From Sporosarcina sp. P2 (GTDB lineage: Bacteria > Bacillota > Bacilli > Bacillales_A > Planococcaceae): a stretch of 64,000 nt of DNA. The translations under genes and the position numbers were made by a program. The DNA is taken from the NCBI RefSeq assembly GCF_002743255.1, contig NZ_PDYY01000006.1, positions 122,354-186,353 of the forward strand. Direction: 5' to 3'. The notes under the pieces were generated by a model. The model ran no database searches, was not told the origin of the DNA, and was given only the letters and a program-made list of their open reading frames with translations. Positions within the stretch are counted from its first letter, which is position 1, and the number at the start of each line of letters is the position of its first letter. Shown piece by piece: positions 54,458-63,868 of the stretch.

Positions 54458-55840
54458 ATGGGTACAAAACAACAGTCAATTGAACAAGTAGGATTTGAAT
54501 TTATCCCTGAAAGTGAGAGGAAAGGTAATCCGAGAGAATTGTTCTTTACTTGGTTTGCCGCAAGTACTGTATCCACGACGCTAGTAACAGGGGCACTCGC
54601 TGTCATGATCGGACTTAGTTTCTGGTGGGCAGCGCTGGCAATTCTATTAGGTCATGCAATTGGTTCCGTAATTATGGGACTGCACTCCGCGCAAGGTCCG
54701 AAATTAGGTATTCCCCAAGTCTTGCAAAGCCGCGCACAGTTTGGTTATTTTGGTGTTATTTTACCTATGTTAATTATTCTGACGATGTATTTCGGCTATG
54801 GCGCGATGAATACCATCTTAGTAGCACAGGGTATACAAGAAACACTTGGATTTAATATCAATGTTACTGTCCTTTTCAGTTTGATTCCCATGGTTTTACT
54901 AGCTATTTACGGGCAAAACATTATTCAGAAGTATATGAAACTTTACACAATCGTATATACAATTATTTTTGTAGTGCTTTCAGTAATAGTTATGAGTCAA
55001 TTGTCGATGGATTTATTGAGTCAAGGTACATTTAATTGGACACTTTTCATCCTAGCGACTTCCATTTGTGTAACGTGGCAGATTACATATGGCCCATATG
55101 TATCTGATCACTCTCGATTCATGCGTTCTGAAGAAGCCCGTAAAACATTCTTCTATACAGCGGGCGGTAGCTTTCTGAGCTCTGCCTGGTTGATGTTAAT
55201 CGGTGCAGCGATTGCAACAATGGTTGTCAACGGCAATGTCATGGCAGAAATTAAAGACATGGGTGCAACAGGATATGTCATCGTCATTTTACTGTCATTA
55301 GGTGTTTTAATCATTAATTCTTTAAATATCTATGGCGCGGGTATTATCGTGTTATCAATCGCCAACAATTTTTGGGCTTTTCGGACTTCCGCACGTTTAC
55401 GTATCCTCACCTCCATCGTTATCGGAATTATTATTGCCTTTGCCGCCACGGCAGGTGCAGGTAACTTTATGTCTAACTTTCAAATTTATCTAGGTTTCGT
55501 TTTATTCTTTATCATTCCCTGGAGTGTTATCAATTTAACAGATTTCTATGTGTTGAAAAGACGCTTTCACCATGAAGAATTTATGAAGAAGGACGGACAA
55601 TTCGGTAGGCTGAATAACAAAACAATGGGAATCTATTTATTAACAATAGTATGTCAAGTCCCTTTTATCAATACAGAAATATATCAAGGATCACTTTCTA
55701 AGGCTATGAACGGTTTAGATATCGCCTGGATTGTTGGTATCATCGTTGCTTTCACATTCTACATTTCTGTTGCAAAAATTAGTAATCGCTATTCTAGTAA
55801 AGAAGTTTCATCTATTCGTGTAGCGAATCCAGCTGAGTAG
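54458..55840 (+). CDS. NCS1-family purine/cytosine-type permease
   Basis: A 460-residue membrane transporter with 12 hydrophobic helices of the cytosine/purine, uracil, thiamine, allantoin family. The N-terminal ELFFTWFAASTVSTTLVTGA and the LGIPQVLQSRAQFGYFG segment are typical of the cytosine/purine branch. It imports a small nitrogenous compound with Na+ or H+. AAGGAGG lies before the ATG. It is the second gene of the operon with the deacetylase-like hydrolase, so its substrate may be an acylated amine or a heterocycle rather than a nucleobase. Confidence 0.9.
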   Translation: MGTKQQSIEQVGFEFIPESERKGNPRELFFTWFAASTVSTTLVTGALAVMIGLSFWWAALAILLGHAIGSVIMGLHSAQGPKLGIPQVLQSRAQFGYFGVILPMLIILTMYFGYGAMNTILVAQGIQETLGFNINVTVLFSLIPMVLLAIYGQNIIQKYMKLYTIVYTIIFVVLSVIVMSQLSMDLLSQGTFNWTLFILATSICVTWQITYGPYVSDHSRFMRSEEARKTFFYTAGGSFLSSAWLMLIGAAIATMVVNGNVMAEIKDMGATGYVIVILLSLGVLIINSLNIYGAGIIVLSIANNFWAFRTSARLRILTSIVIGIIIAFAATAGAGNFMSNFQIYLGFVLFFIIPWSVINLTDFYVLKRRFHHEEFMKKDGQFGRLNNKTMGIYLLTIVCQVPFINTEIYQGSLSKAMNGLDIAWIVGIIVAFTFYISVAKISNRYSSKEVSSIRVANPAE

Positions 55841-55907
55841 AGGGTAACTATCTGAATAGTATTAAATGTTTACTGATGAATAGATATCGTGTCGAATGTT
55901 AATTACC

Positions 55908-55951
55908 AAACAAGCAACCTGCAGAGACCATTCCCTGCAGATTGTTTGTTT
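55908..55951 (+). terminator. Terminator of the deacetylase/permease operon
   Basis: AAACAAGCAACCTGCAG pairs with CTGCAGATTGTTTGTTT (few mismatches); T-rich tail. Confidence 0.7.
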
Positions 55952-55953
55952 CA

Positions 55954-55990
55954 TAAAAAATACCGTCCTACAGTAAGGACGGTATTTTTT
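55954..55990. terminator. Bidirectional terminator before the lipoprotein gene
   Basis: AAAAAATACCGTCC and GGACGGTATTTTTT form a perfect stem with T runs on both strands. Confidence 0.85.
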
Positions 55991-55996
55991 CTTTCA

Positions 55997-56410
55997 TTAT
56001 TTAGTTGCTTTTGTTTCTTGTACAAATGTTTCTCCGCTTTTGCGTGCTTGGATATCAACGCTATGTTCTGGGTATTCTTTTTCAAGACGTTCATAGTATT
56101 TTTTACTTATCTTTTCAGCATCTTCTTTTTTCATGTCTTCCGTTACTTCAAAGTCTAGCAAGACGAAGCCACCTGCATCTTCAGTAATGATTAAACTTAC
56201 TTCTGATACCCCTTCTTCTTTCTCAAACTCTTCTTTTAACTCATCATTAGTAGTTGTTGTTTCAGATTTATCTACAGGCTCTTTCACAACATTTTCAGTT
56301 GGTTCGGTTTGTTCCTTGTCCACATCTGTAGCTTTTTCAGTATCCGCATTACAAGCTCCTAATAATAGAAGTGATAGACTTAGCGGAGCAATAATTTGTC
56401 TTTTTTTCAT
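55997..56410 (-). CDS. Small acidic lipoprotein, function unknown
   Basis: A 137-residue lipoprotein: basic KKRQ start, hydrophobic segment and lipobox LLGAC, giving an acylated Cys at about residue 20. A long Glu/Thr/Lys linker (about 22-60) leads to a compact alpha/beta region (EGVSEVSLIITEDAGGFVLLDFEVT ... YERLEKEYPEHSVDIQARK). I do not recognise the fold. The frame opens at 56506, but the long N-terminal extension has no ribosome site; AAAGGG lies 11 nt or so before the ATG at 56410. Confidence 0.75.
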   Translation of the reverse strand: MKKRQIIAPLSLSLLLLGACNADTEKATDVDKEQTEPTENVVKEPVDKSETTTTNDELKEEFEKEEGVSEVSLIITEDAGGFVLLDFEVTEDMKKEDAEKISKKYYERLEKEYPEHSVDIQARKSGETFVQETKATK

Positions 56411-56489
56411 GGTAAACCGACCCTTTCTTTTGTTAACTATACTGTGTATCCTATCATATCTGTAAAACCTTGACAAATAAACCGATACT

Positions 56490-58289
56490 ATGAAACGTGC
56501 AGTCAACCAGTTATGTAACTATATGATCAGACCCGAATATGAGTCCTTTTCTTCACATCTATTCCAATTGACCGATATAGAATGTATACGATTATTTTTG
56601 GAGGTGGGACAAATAGTAAATAGTAAATGGTGTGCTATTTTCACATGCTATATTGCAATTATCATTGGGTTCCTATTTAGTGTAGCAAACTCAGCGGAAG
56701 CAAGCGAACGGATTACTGGCACATTTATCAAGGCTAATTATGAAGATGTAGTAGTAGATAAAGCCACTACCAAGAAAGAATTACGCAGTGTGACAATCAA
56801 AAACGATGCAGGAGTTGCAGCTACTTATACAATCGATCGATACACAAGGTTATCCGTGGACACAATCGCTGTTAAAATCGATGCTTTTAAGTTAGGTATG
56901 ATAATAGAAGCGGATCTACAAATTCGCCATCTTAAAACTCTTCATGGTAAAACGGATACACCAAGTGCGGTCATTGAACCAAACGCTAAAGCCTATAGCG
57001 GTATGGTCACGTATGTGGATAAGAACCGAAAAGGTCTAACCATTACATTAGATGACGGCCGTGTAAAGAATGTCTATATTAATTCAGAAACTCAGTTTTT
57101 TAAGAAAGGGAAACTTACGACTAGTAGCTCTTTATATGAAGGAGATCGTGTCAACATTAAGTTCTCCAACTATAATTCTAACTACATTACAATGTTAGAA
57201 ATTTTAGATCCAGGCGTTCAAGTTGCAGGCTTATATAAAGGAACACTTCATCAAATCGACCCGATCAATCGTAAAATTATCGTGCGTAACGAGACGAAAT
57301 TTCTAAACTGGCACTGGTATGAAAACAATGTCAAAAGCACTTCTAGCTATTACTACTCTGCCAAAACACCTATTTACTTTGAAAATAAACCAGTTCCCCA
57401 TAATCAGTTGCGGAAGTATGCAAACCTGAAAGTCTACCTAGCAACTGTAAATAAACATGGCAAAGAACAAGTAGAACGTCTCATTATACAAAAAAATGCG
57501 GAACGTACTTTTTACGAACCATTGAGAAGCTTTAATGGAAAAACAAAAGAAATTAGCCTGATGGATTCACACCGATTCCGCTATCACGATGGATCTATTC
57601 TGATCCGCAACGGCCGCTTAGTCTCGCCTGAATCATTAGGCGCTTATGGAACAGCCTTTGTTGCGGCATCCGGACCGATCAAAACACAGTACGCAAACAT
57701 TGTACATATTAGCAATGACGGATTAGACAGTCCGAACTTATCTGATCAGTCTATTTACTTCGGCAAAATTGCTGGAGTGCTTGGCTATAAGTTACGTCTG
57801 TCAGATGCTTATGAACTAAAGAATAATGTTTGGTCTTCTATGAAAGAAAAAGATGTAGATTTTAATAATGAGACGTATGCAGTGCAAGAATATAGTAAAC
57901 AATTTATCACACTTATCCCCCAAATGGACCTGCGCTTCATGATGGACTATTACGGATATTTCTATATTTCCGATGACAATCAAGTGACTGCTATCCACTT
58001 AACAGACAGCAACAAAGCACTCGCTACTATTACGTTAGTGGGACGTTTATCCAAGTTAGACCCTGTACCAAAAGGAAAGGTCACTCCTACGAAAATCAGT
58101 GTACGGAATGTAAGTAGATGGATGAACGGTGCATGGGCTGATCAAGCCGAAGTGAAGGATATGAATATTCAACAAGCTACCTTCATCAAGGATGGTGTAG
58201 TCATTCAACCAAGTGATTTAGAAATTAATGACCGACTATTTATACTTGCTGAAAGTATCGTCAAAGGAAAAATTATTCTAGTAGATTAA
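56490..58289 (+). CDS. Secreted beta-repeat protein of unknown function (first gene of an SLH/VWA operon)
   Basis: The 599-residue open frame encodes an exported protein without an SLH domain. A hydrophobic segment with SANSAEAS-like cleavage region (residues about 47-72 from 56490) looks like a signal peptide, so the true N terminus probably lies near residue 40. The mature part holds at least four similar beta units, each starting G-x-(V/L) and followed by an I-x-V strand: GMVTYVDKNRKGLTI, GTLHQIDPINRKIIV, GKIAGVLGYKLRL, GRLSKLDPVPKGKV. I recognise no enzyme motif. The ATG at 56490 has no ribosome site, whereas GGAGGTGG at 56600-56607 does but is followed in frame by ATA. A 53-nt gap leads to the next SLH gene. 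Confidence 0.75.
   Translation: MKRAVNQLCNYMIRPEYESFSSHLFQLTDIECIRLFLEVGQIVNSKWCAIFTCYIAIIIGFLFSVANSAEASERITGTFIKANYEDVVVDKATTKKELRSVTIKNDAGVAATYTIDRYTRLSVDTIAVKIDAFKLGMIIEADLQIRHLKTLHGKTDTPSAVIEPNAKAYSGMVTYVDKNRKGLTITLDDGRVKNVYINSETQFFKKGKLTTSSSLYEGDRVNIKFSNYNSNYITMLEILDPGVQVAGLYKGTLHQIDPINRKIIVRNETKFLNWHWYENNVKSTSSYYYSAKTPIYFENKPVPHNQLRKYANLKVYLATVNKHGKEQVERLIIQKNAERTFYEPLRSFNGKTKEISLMDSHRFRYHDGSILIRNGRLVSPESLGAYGTAFVAASGPIKTQYANIVHISNDGLDSPNLSDQSIYFGKIAGVLGYKLRLSDAYELKNNVWSSMKEKDVDFNNETYAVQEYSKQFITLIPQMDLRFMMDYYGYFYISDDNQVTAIHLTDSNKALATITLVGRLSKLDPVPKGKVTPTKISVRNVSRWMNGAWADQAEVKDMNIQQATFIKDGVVIQPSDLEINDRLFILAESIVKGKIILVD
56600..56607 (+). promoter_or_regulatory. Strong ribosome binding site without a standard start codon
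   Basis: GGAGGTGG is followed 5 nt later by an in-frame ATA (56613), with no in-frame ATG, GTG or TTG after it before the signal peptide. In-frame TTG (56598) and GTG (56604) overlap it. Confidence 0.5.
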
Positions 58290-58342
58290 AAAATCAGGCA
58301 GTGAAAGTATCATCTCCCTGCCTAATAGAAGGTGTTGTATTA

Positions 58343-59794
58343 ATGAAGTTCTTTAAAAAAATAAGCGTATGTACTCTTTTCTCTCTTCTTCTAGTCATAA
58401 CCTCACTTCATGTTAGACCAACATTCGCAACCCCGATCGACGTAAATGGCGGGGTCATGAACGAATATGAGTATAGCGAAGTATTTTTCCTGACAGGTGA
58501 GCCTATAACCTTTTCTGGAAAAGCGAGTATCACAGAAAAAGAAAGTAAAAATATTCTTACTCGTACTTACCGCTTTACGTTAACCGGTGATAAAGAGAAT
58601 CCGAAGTATAAGGATGCAAAACTTACTAGAAGCTTAAACTATGTAGCCAACGTTAATGAACACGAAGGTAAAGGCCAAACTACTTCCCAATTTGAAGTGA
58701 AGAGCTATTCCGAGAAAGTAACTATCAGTAAGGATACGTATACACTTGCTGACTATCAGTATTCGGAAGGAATGGTGGCAGACAATCTACCTGCTTCCAC
58801 TTTTTATTCAGGCAATATGGTTGGCCGGAAGATATACAAATATGTAAATGGCTCAACTAAAGATGAAGAGATCATTACCGTTCACTTAAATGGACGTAAT
58901 ATGGGCTATAAAAACTTCTGGGGGGCTACTGAAACGCAGTTGATGGATTCAGAGATTGTTACGCCTAAAGGTTCTGCTTTCATTACAAGCAAAGCTTCCG
59001 ACAGCAAATCTCGCGTCATGGTATACGAACCATTCGACCCTTCCATATCGAGCTTTACAGGTGGACATTCCGTAATCAGCTCTTCCGATATGGTAAGTGA
59101 ATATACGTATAACATTCCTTTCGGTGCAGGTAAAGGAAAACTGGAATTGCAGAAAAAGAATTTACCATTGGTAGAGCGCTTAATCGTGCCTAAATTCCGT
59201 GATCTAAATCGGCACAAAGCAAAAGATTCCATTGAAAAGCTTTATTCACTTGGTATTTTCGATGAAAATTCTCAATTCTTCTCCCCGAATACACCCATGC
59301 AGCGCTATCAATATACAATCGGCATTTTAAAAGCAGTGGACCTTCGTGTTCTGGAAGAACCAAAGAAAAGCAAAGTACCACGAATTCCAATTTTCAAAGA
59401 TCTGTCCACAAAAGATCCTGACTATATGTATATCGAAAGTGCAGTAGAGCAAGGAATCATTACCGGGGTTACACCAGACCTATTCGAACCTGATAGCCCC
59501 ATCACACGTGTACAAGCGATCGCCATTCTCGTTCGGGCACTTGGAATGGAAGGTCGTGCTCCAAGTCCAGGCTTCAAAACACATTATGTTGACGACTATA
59601 AGATTTCCGCATGGGCTAAAGATAGTGTCTATGTTGCAACAGAACTTGGATTGGTAAAAGGGACCGAACAGAACTACTTCAATCCGAAGCAACCCCTGAC
59701 AAGAGCACAGGCGGCATTGCTAACATCCCGTTTCCTGGATTTTCTGGAAAATGACTTAAAGCAAAATTATCGCGATGATATCTTATTCCAATAA
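58343..59794 (+). CDS. SLH surface protein with unknown N-terminal region
   Basis: A 483-residue exported protein. A signal peptide (1-30, ending PTFAT) is followed by about 260 residues of beta-rich sequence of no family I recognise (GEPITFSGKASITEKES; FSKLELQKK-type strands; many Ser/Thr/Gly). The C-terminal 190 residues are SLH repeats: a first degenerate unit near 290-350, then TPDLFEPDSPITRVQAIAILVRALG and NYFNPKQPLTRAQAALLTSRFLDF. The frame starts at 58301, but AGAAGG lies before the ATG at 58343. It follows the unknown secreted protein by 53 nt and precedes the VWA gene by 18 nt, so the three should be co-transcribed. Confidence 0.85.
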   Translation: MKFFKKISVCTLFSLLLVITSLHVRPTFATPIDVNGGVMNEYEYSEVFFLTGEPITFSGKASITEKESKNILTRTYRFTLTGDKENPKYKDAKLTRSLNYVANVNEHEGKGQTTSQFEVKSYSEKVTISKDTYTLADYQYSEGMVADNLPASTFYSGNMVGRKIYKYVNGSTKDEEIITVHLNGRNMGYKNFWGATETQLMDSEIVTPKGSAFITSKASDSKSRVMVYEPFDPSISSFTGGHSVISSSDMVSEYTYNIPFGAGKGKLELQKKNLPLVERLIVPKFRDLNRHKAKDSIEKLYSLGIFDENSQFFSPNTPMQRYQYTIGILKAVDLRVLEEPKKSKVPRIPIFKDLSTKDPDYMYIESAVEQGIITGVTPDLFEPDSPITRVQAIAILVRALGMEGRAPSPGFKTHYVDDYKISAWAKDSVYVATELGLVKGTEQNYFNPKQPLTRAQAALLTSRFLDFLENDLKQNYRDDILFQ

Positions 59795-59812
59795 GAAAGG
59801 AGCTCTACCCTA

Positions 59813-62203
59813 TTGAATCGACGCACTATCTATATATGGAGTTTATCACTTGTACTATGTGCCCTTTTGCCACTACAAGTTTCTGCTAAAACTCCTTTCA
59901 CAGATGTAAATGATCGCTACTGGGCTAAAGATGCTATTCAATGGGCTTCTGAAATCGGCTTAACATCCGGTTATCCAGATGGGACATTCAAGCCGGAACA
60001 ATCCATTACGGAAGCCCAACTCGTAACAATGCTCGTTCGCTTTGATCTCAACTCCCCTCATTCATTCCTTTCAAAAAAGGGTGAGCATAAGGCGATGGGA
60101 AATTATCGTTACCTAGCTAAATACCACTTACCGTTACGCGGGCTTAACAGTGGTTCTGCAAGAAACATGGCTTTACAGCGATCATTTGCAGCGAAGATTT
60201 TCGCCGCGTATCAAGGAAAAGATTTGTATGCACAGGAAGCGATCTATTATCTTTACACACATAATCTGGCCAATGGAGTAACAGGTAAGAATGATTATCA
60301 AGATTTTGCGCCAAAAAGAAATCTTACGCGTGCTGAAGCGGTTCATATTATGTATCAAATGTTCCTTAATCAAGGCCGTTATATTCAAGGTCTTTCATCA
60401 CCCGCAACAGGTAGAGATAATGCACAATATGCAAAACCTCCCCTGTTCATTGAAGAGGATGAGCTAGAATTCGAGCGCCCAGTCCCACCTTCCCTACCCG
60501 GAGTTAATCCCGGCAAGCCTTTTGAAAGAGTGGATGTGGATATCGAAAAGCCAACCTTAACCGCGAATGGTCGAGATGAAACATTCATTACATTTACATT
60601 TAAGGATTGCAACGGTAAGCTCATTCCTTATGAACAAGAGATGGAATTTGAAGTGACTTCCAAAGAAGGTGCGGCAATTGAGGTAGATATACCTATCCCA
60701 CAACCCGATAAGCCACTAATTTCGCCCACGCCTAAACCCGAGCCGGTGCCGGAGCCTGAACCTAAACCTGAACCAACACCTGTTGACTCGCAAAAATCAG
60801 ATGAAGATCCTGATCGTGCGTTTCCGGAAAATGGAAATGCAGTGAAATCGGCTGCTACAGTTGCTGCTGCGAACCCTTGGTATCGACATGCGATTTCAGA
60901 TGGCCCAGAAGTTACGGTGAAAGTGACTGCGCCCCGTACAACGACTCAAACCGTAGACGTGATTACTTTGACGCCTATAACGAAAATAGGATCTTGCTCA
61001 CTTCCTAGAGCAACCGCAACTATTACGTATGTCCCTAGAGCTGAAATTCAGTTAGATATTTATGACGGAAAATATAATGACTTAGGAAGAACTTTCATTA
61101 CTGCTACACTAGCACGTCCAGGTGGTGCACAGATTACGAATTTCAATGGGTATTTAAAAATAGACTCTTTATATCATCTACCATTTGAATCATCATTCGT
61201 AAAGTTTAGTCATGGTCAAGCCACGACTTCTTTCATTACCCCCACTACTTTAATGAAGAATGAAATCATTGTTACAGCAATAGCAAACACGTCGGTAACT
61301 GACAGTGCAGTGCAATCTATACTAGAGAAAAAATTTAGTGCACCCGTTTCGTATGCACCACCATTATCAGCAGATAAGACGTGTACAAATCAAAAGCCTG
61401 AAATCGGTTTCCTAATAGATTCTTCGGGCAGTATGAAGCGTAATGATCCTCAGCGATTGCGTGTTACTAAAACAGAAGAGTTCATTGACACACTGCAAGC
61501 AGATGTCAATATAGCAACGCATTTCACTACTAGCGGAATGTTTTTAGAGAAAGGTACACCAAATCCTGTTATCAAGTCTTTGGAAAAAGTGAAACAAAGT
61601 GGCGGTACAAATATTGCTACTGGTCTAAAAGTAGCTTTTGATAAATTTACGACCGTTCAACCAAAAACGCTTATACTTTTGACCGATGGCAAATCCGCCA
61701 AGGCACCTATTTTAAAAGAAGTCGAGTATGCCAAAAATCATGGCATCAAAATCTATACGATTGGACTTGGACAGAATGTAGATACTGATCTATTGAAACA
61801 AATAGCCTTGGATACGGGTGGGAAATACTTCTCTATTAAAGAGAATATTGAATTACCACTTGTATATCAATCGATTTTACAAGAAATTAATTGTGGCATA
61901 CCAATTGAATCTTGCTCACTGAGTGCATCCATTTTCGAGTCCCCTTCTGTAAAACTGGAACATAACGATATCCGAATGAACACCGAACTGTTGACTGCAT
62001 GCGGTCCTATTAGCAAAGTAATCGTCCGCTTCTCTTCACAAGACGGTAATTTGGATTATGAACTTACGCACAGAAGACAAGGAATTTATATGCTGAATAA
62101 AAAGCTTTATGAAATTCAAGACTTCTTACTAAATCCCAATGCAACATTCATAGCATACGACAGTGCTGGGAAAGAAATCGGCCAGCAAATAGTGCAAATT
62201 TAA
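59813..62203 (+). CDS. SLH protein with a von Willebrand A domain
   Basis: A 796-residue surface protein. Signal peptide (1-25, VSAKT), then three SLH repeats (about 27-200: WAKDAIQWASEIGLTSGYPDGTFKPEQSITEAQLVTML; a weak middle unit; NLTRAEAVHIMYQMF). Next are beta-rich stalk regions with a Pro/Glu linker (PEPVPEPEPKPEP, about 305-320). The VWA domain (about 535-690) has the MIDAS motif LIDSSGSM, then TSGG-T-type residues near SGGTNIATGL and LLTDGKS. Such domains mediate metal-dependent protein binding, for example in adhesins. The start is TTG, 10 nt after AAAGGAG. Third gene of the operon. Confidence 0.88.
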   Translation: MNRRTIYIWSLSLVLCALLPLQVSAKTPFTDVNDRYWAKDAIQWASEIGLTSGYPDGTFKPEQSITEAQLVTMLVRFDLNSPHSFLSKKGEHKAMGNYRYLAKYHLPLRGLNSGSARNMALQRSFAAKIFAAYQGKDLYAQEAIYYLYTHNLANGVTGKNDYQDFAPKRNLTRAEAVHIMYQMFLNQGRYIQGLSSPATGRDNAQYAKPPLFIEEDELEFERPVPPSLPGVNPGKPFERVDVDIEKPTLTANGRDETFITFTFKDCNGKLIPYEQEMEFEVTSKEGAAIEVDIPIPQPDKPLISPTPKPEPVPEPEPKPEPTPVDSQKSDEDPDRAFPENGNAVKSAATVAAANPWYRHAISDGPEVTVKVTAPRTTTQTVDVITLTPITKIGSCSLPRATATITYVPRAEIQLDIYDGKYNDLGRTFITATLARPGGAQITNFNGYLKIDSLYHLPFESSFVKFSHGQATTSFITPTTLMKNEIIVTAIANTSVTDSAVQSILEKKFSAPVSYAPPLSADKTCTNQKPEIGFLIDSSGSMKRNDPQRLRVTKTEEFIDTLQADVNIATHFTTSGMFLEKGTPNPVIKSLEKVKQSGGTNIATGLKVAFDKFTTVQPKTLILLTDGKSAKAPILKEVEYAKNHGIKIYTIGLGQNVDTDLLKQIALDTGGKYFSIKENIELPLVYQSILQEINCGIPIESCSLSASIFESPSVKLEHNDIRMNTELLTACGPISKVIVRFSSQDGNLDYELTHRRQGIYMLNKKLYEIQDFLLNPNATFIAYDSAGKEIGQQIVQI

Positions 62204-62216
62204 CAATAATAAGTAA

Positions 62217-62258
62217 GCGTCGCTGCAGAGTTCCTACACTCTGTAGCGACGTATTTTG
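62217..62258 (+). terminator. Terminator of the SLH/VWA operon
   Basis: CGTCGCT-CAGAG pairs with CTCTG-AGCGACG; T-rich tail. Confidence 0.75.
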
Positions 62259-62310
62259 TTTACACTATGTTTTACATTTCATACACCAATCCCCTGTCAA
62301 CGTTCACCAG

Positions 62311-62336
62311 GTTTTTGAAGAACGATAAACGGGTAT
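62311..62336 (+). promoter_or_regulatory. Predicted sigma-B promoter
   Basis: GTTTTT and GGGTAT are 14 bp apart; the -10 matches the sigma-B consensus exactly. It lies 35-60 nt before the start codon of a general stress gene, which fits. Confidence 0.65.
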
Positions 62337-62370
62337 GCTATATAGCAACTATAAAGAAGGAGGCTATATA

Positions 62371-63000
62371 ATGGATGAACTGATAAGCAAAACATTTATT
62401 GGTGTGTATTACAACGACGCTGACCTTCTAAGCAAGATAGAAGAATTAAAAGTGACCGGCTATCTCGATGATAATATTTATGTAATTGCTAAAAATGAAA
62501 CTGACGTAGCTATGCTGCGTAGTAGAACAGGTGCAGATGTGTACTCCGCATATGATACGTGGAAAGATCGCTTTATGGATTTCCTAACAGGTGAAAATCA
62601 TATTAAACAAATGATGTATGGCATCGGGATGGATACGGATCAAGTAGACCGCTATTACGAAGAAGTTCAACACGGTGGCATGATGTTATATGTAGATGAA
62701 GGTTGGGCTTTCAGTGTATATTCGAAAGACAAGACGTTCCAAACAGATAGATTATCAAATCATACGCCTAGACCTGTCACCGATTCCACTAAAACAACAA
62801 TTCCATTCATTGAAGATATAGAATCTGAACCGTCTTATGGAGGATATGAACCACTGCAAAACCCTGCACATCCTGAAGTGTTGAAGTCAACTAGCCAAGC
62901 TGGGAGCATTCAGACAAATAATTTAACTTCTAAAGAAGAGCGTACCGTATTGTCCGAACAAATCGAGCATGAAGATTCTGCTGCTTTCCCTAGAGAATGA
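62371..63000 (+). CDS. General stress protein of the YflT/GSP17M family
   Basis: A 209-residue soluble protein. The N-terminal 100 residues match the stress-protein 17M (YflT) domain, an alpha/beta fold beginning with a strand-turn-helix (TFIGVYYNDADLLSKIEELKVTGYLDDNIYVI) and ending in GGMMLYVDEG. The C-terminal 90 residues are polar and probably disordered (Ser, Thr, Pro, Glu). GAAGGAGG lies 8 nt before the ATG at 62371; the longer frame to 62335 would begin inside the sigma-B -10 box. The molecular role is unknown. Confidence 0.85.
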   Translation: MDELISKTFIGVYYNDADLLSKIEELKVTGYLDDNIYVIAKNETDVAMLRSRTGADVYSAYDTWKDRFMDFLTGENHIKQMMYGIGMDTDQVDRYYEEVQHGGMMLYVDEGWAFSVYSKDKTFQTDRLSNHTPRPVTDSTKTTIPFIEDIESEPSYGGYEPLQNPAHPEVLKSTSQAGSIQTNNLTSKEERTVLSEQIEHEDSAAFPRE

Positions 63001-63013
63001 GTACTTTCGTGAT

Positions 63014-63044
63014 GGGCCTTCCTTTCCTACAGGAAGGCTTTTTT
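63014..63044 (+). terminator. Terminator of the stress gene
   Basis: GGCCTTCCT pairs with AGGAAGGC, followed by six T residues. Confidence 0.85.
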
Positions 63045-63184
63045 GCTTTGTTACAATCTGTTTACAAAACGCTATTCTTGTAACCTCTTCTTAATATGAA
63101 CGTAATGTTTACTCTGTAAGCTGTCGTGTAAGATATAACTTGCAGCTAGAGAGTGATATATAATGTTTCGGAGGAGAATTATTC

Positions 63185-63868
63185 ATGAAAAAGTTTTTAT
63201 GTTCAATTTTGATGGCATCCGCCATGTTCGTCGGATTCACTGGCGGGACAGCCGATGCAGCAGGTAAAGCGACAGCTAAGAGTGGTACATACATAACAGT
63301 ACATAATGCGAATGTTCGAGCAGATGCTGGAACCAAACATAGAAGAGTCTTTACATTGAAAAAAGGTACACGTGTCCAACTGACACATCAAAAATATGCA
63401 GATAAGCAATTGTGGTATAAAGTAAAGATTAACGGTAAAATGGGATATGTTTCAAGTTCCCTGTTAAAGAGATCTACAGGCAAGGCAGTAGCAGCAGCTT
63501 CTAGTGCTAAAAGTGGAGGATCTGGTGTTGTGAAAACAGCAATGAACTTGCGCGGAATTCCGTACCGTTTCGGCGGCACTACAACTAGAGGATTCGACTG
63601 CAGTGGATTCATTCAGTATTCATTCAAGAAAAATGGTAAGTCTGTATCTAGAACAACAACTGGGCAATTCAATCAATCGTCTAAAATTAAATCCCCAAGA
63701 CCTGGAGATCTAGTATTCTTCCACAACACATATCGCAAAGGGATTTCCCATGTAGGAATCTATGTTGGAAACAACAAATTTGTTCATGCTGGTGGCAAGA
63801 AGTCAGAGGTTGTCAGCCTAAACAATCCGTACTGGAAATCTAAATTCAATAGTTTCAGAAGAATATAA
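63185..63868 (+). CDS. Secreted SH3b - NlpC/P60 peptidoglycan endopeptidase
   Basis: A 227-residue wall hydrolase. Signal peptide (1-25, GTADAAG), an SH3b domain at about 33-95 (ITVHNANVRADAGTKHRRVFTL ... KMGYVSSSLL) for wall binding, a Ser/Ala linker, and an NlpC/P60 domain from about 115: Cys in FDCSGFIQY, His in ISHVGIYVG, and a FVHAG motif. GGAGGAG lies 8 nt before the ATG. The fourth NlpC/P60 protein in the window. It has no terminator of its own: the gene is followed within a few nucleotides by the end of a group II intron on the opposite strand. Confidence 0.9.
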   Translation: MKKFLCSILMASAMFVGFTGGTADAAGKATAKSGTYITVHNANVRADAGTKHRRVFTLKKGTRVQLTHQKYADKQLWYKVKINGKMGYVSSSLLKRSTGKAVAAASSAKSGGSGVVKTAMNLRGIPYRFGGTTTRGFDCSGFIQYSFKKNGKSVSRTTTGQFNQSSKIKSPRPGDLVFFHNTYRKGISHVGIYVGNNKFVHAGGKKSEVVSLNNPYWKSKFNSFRRI

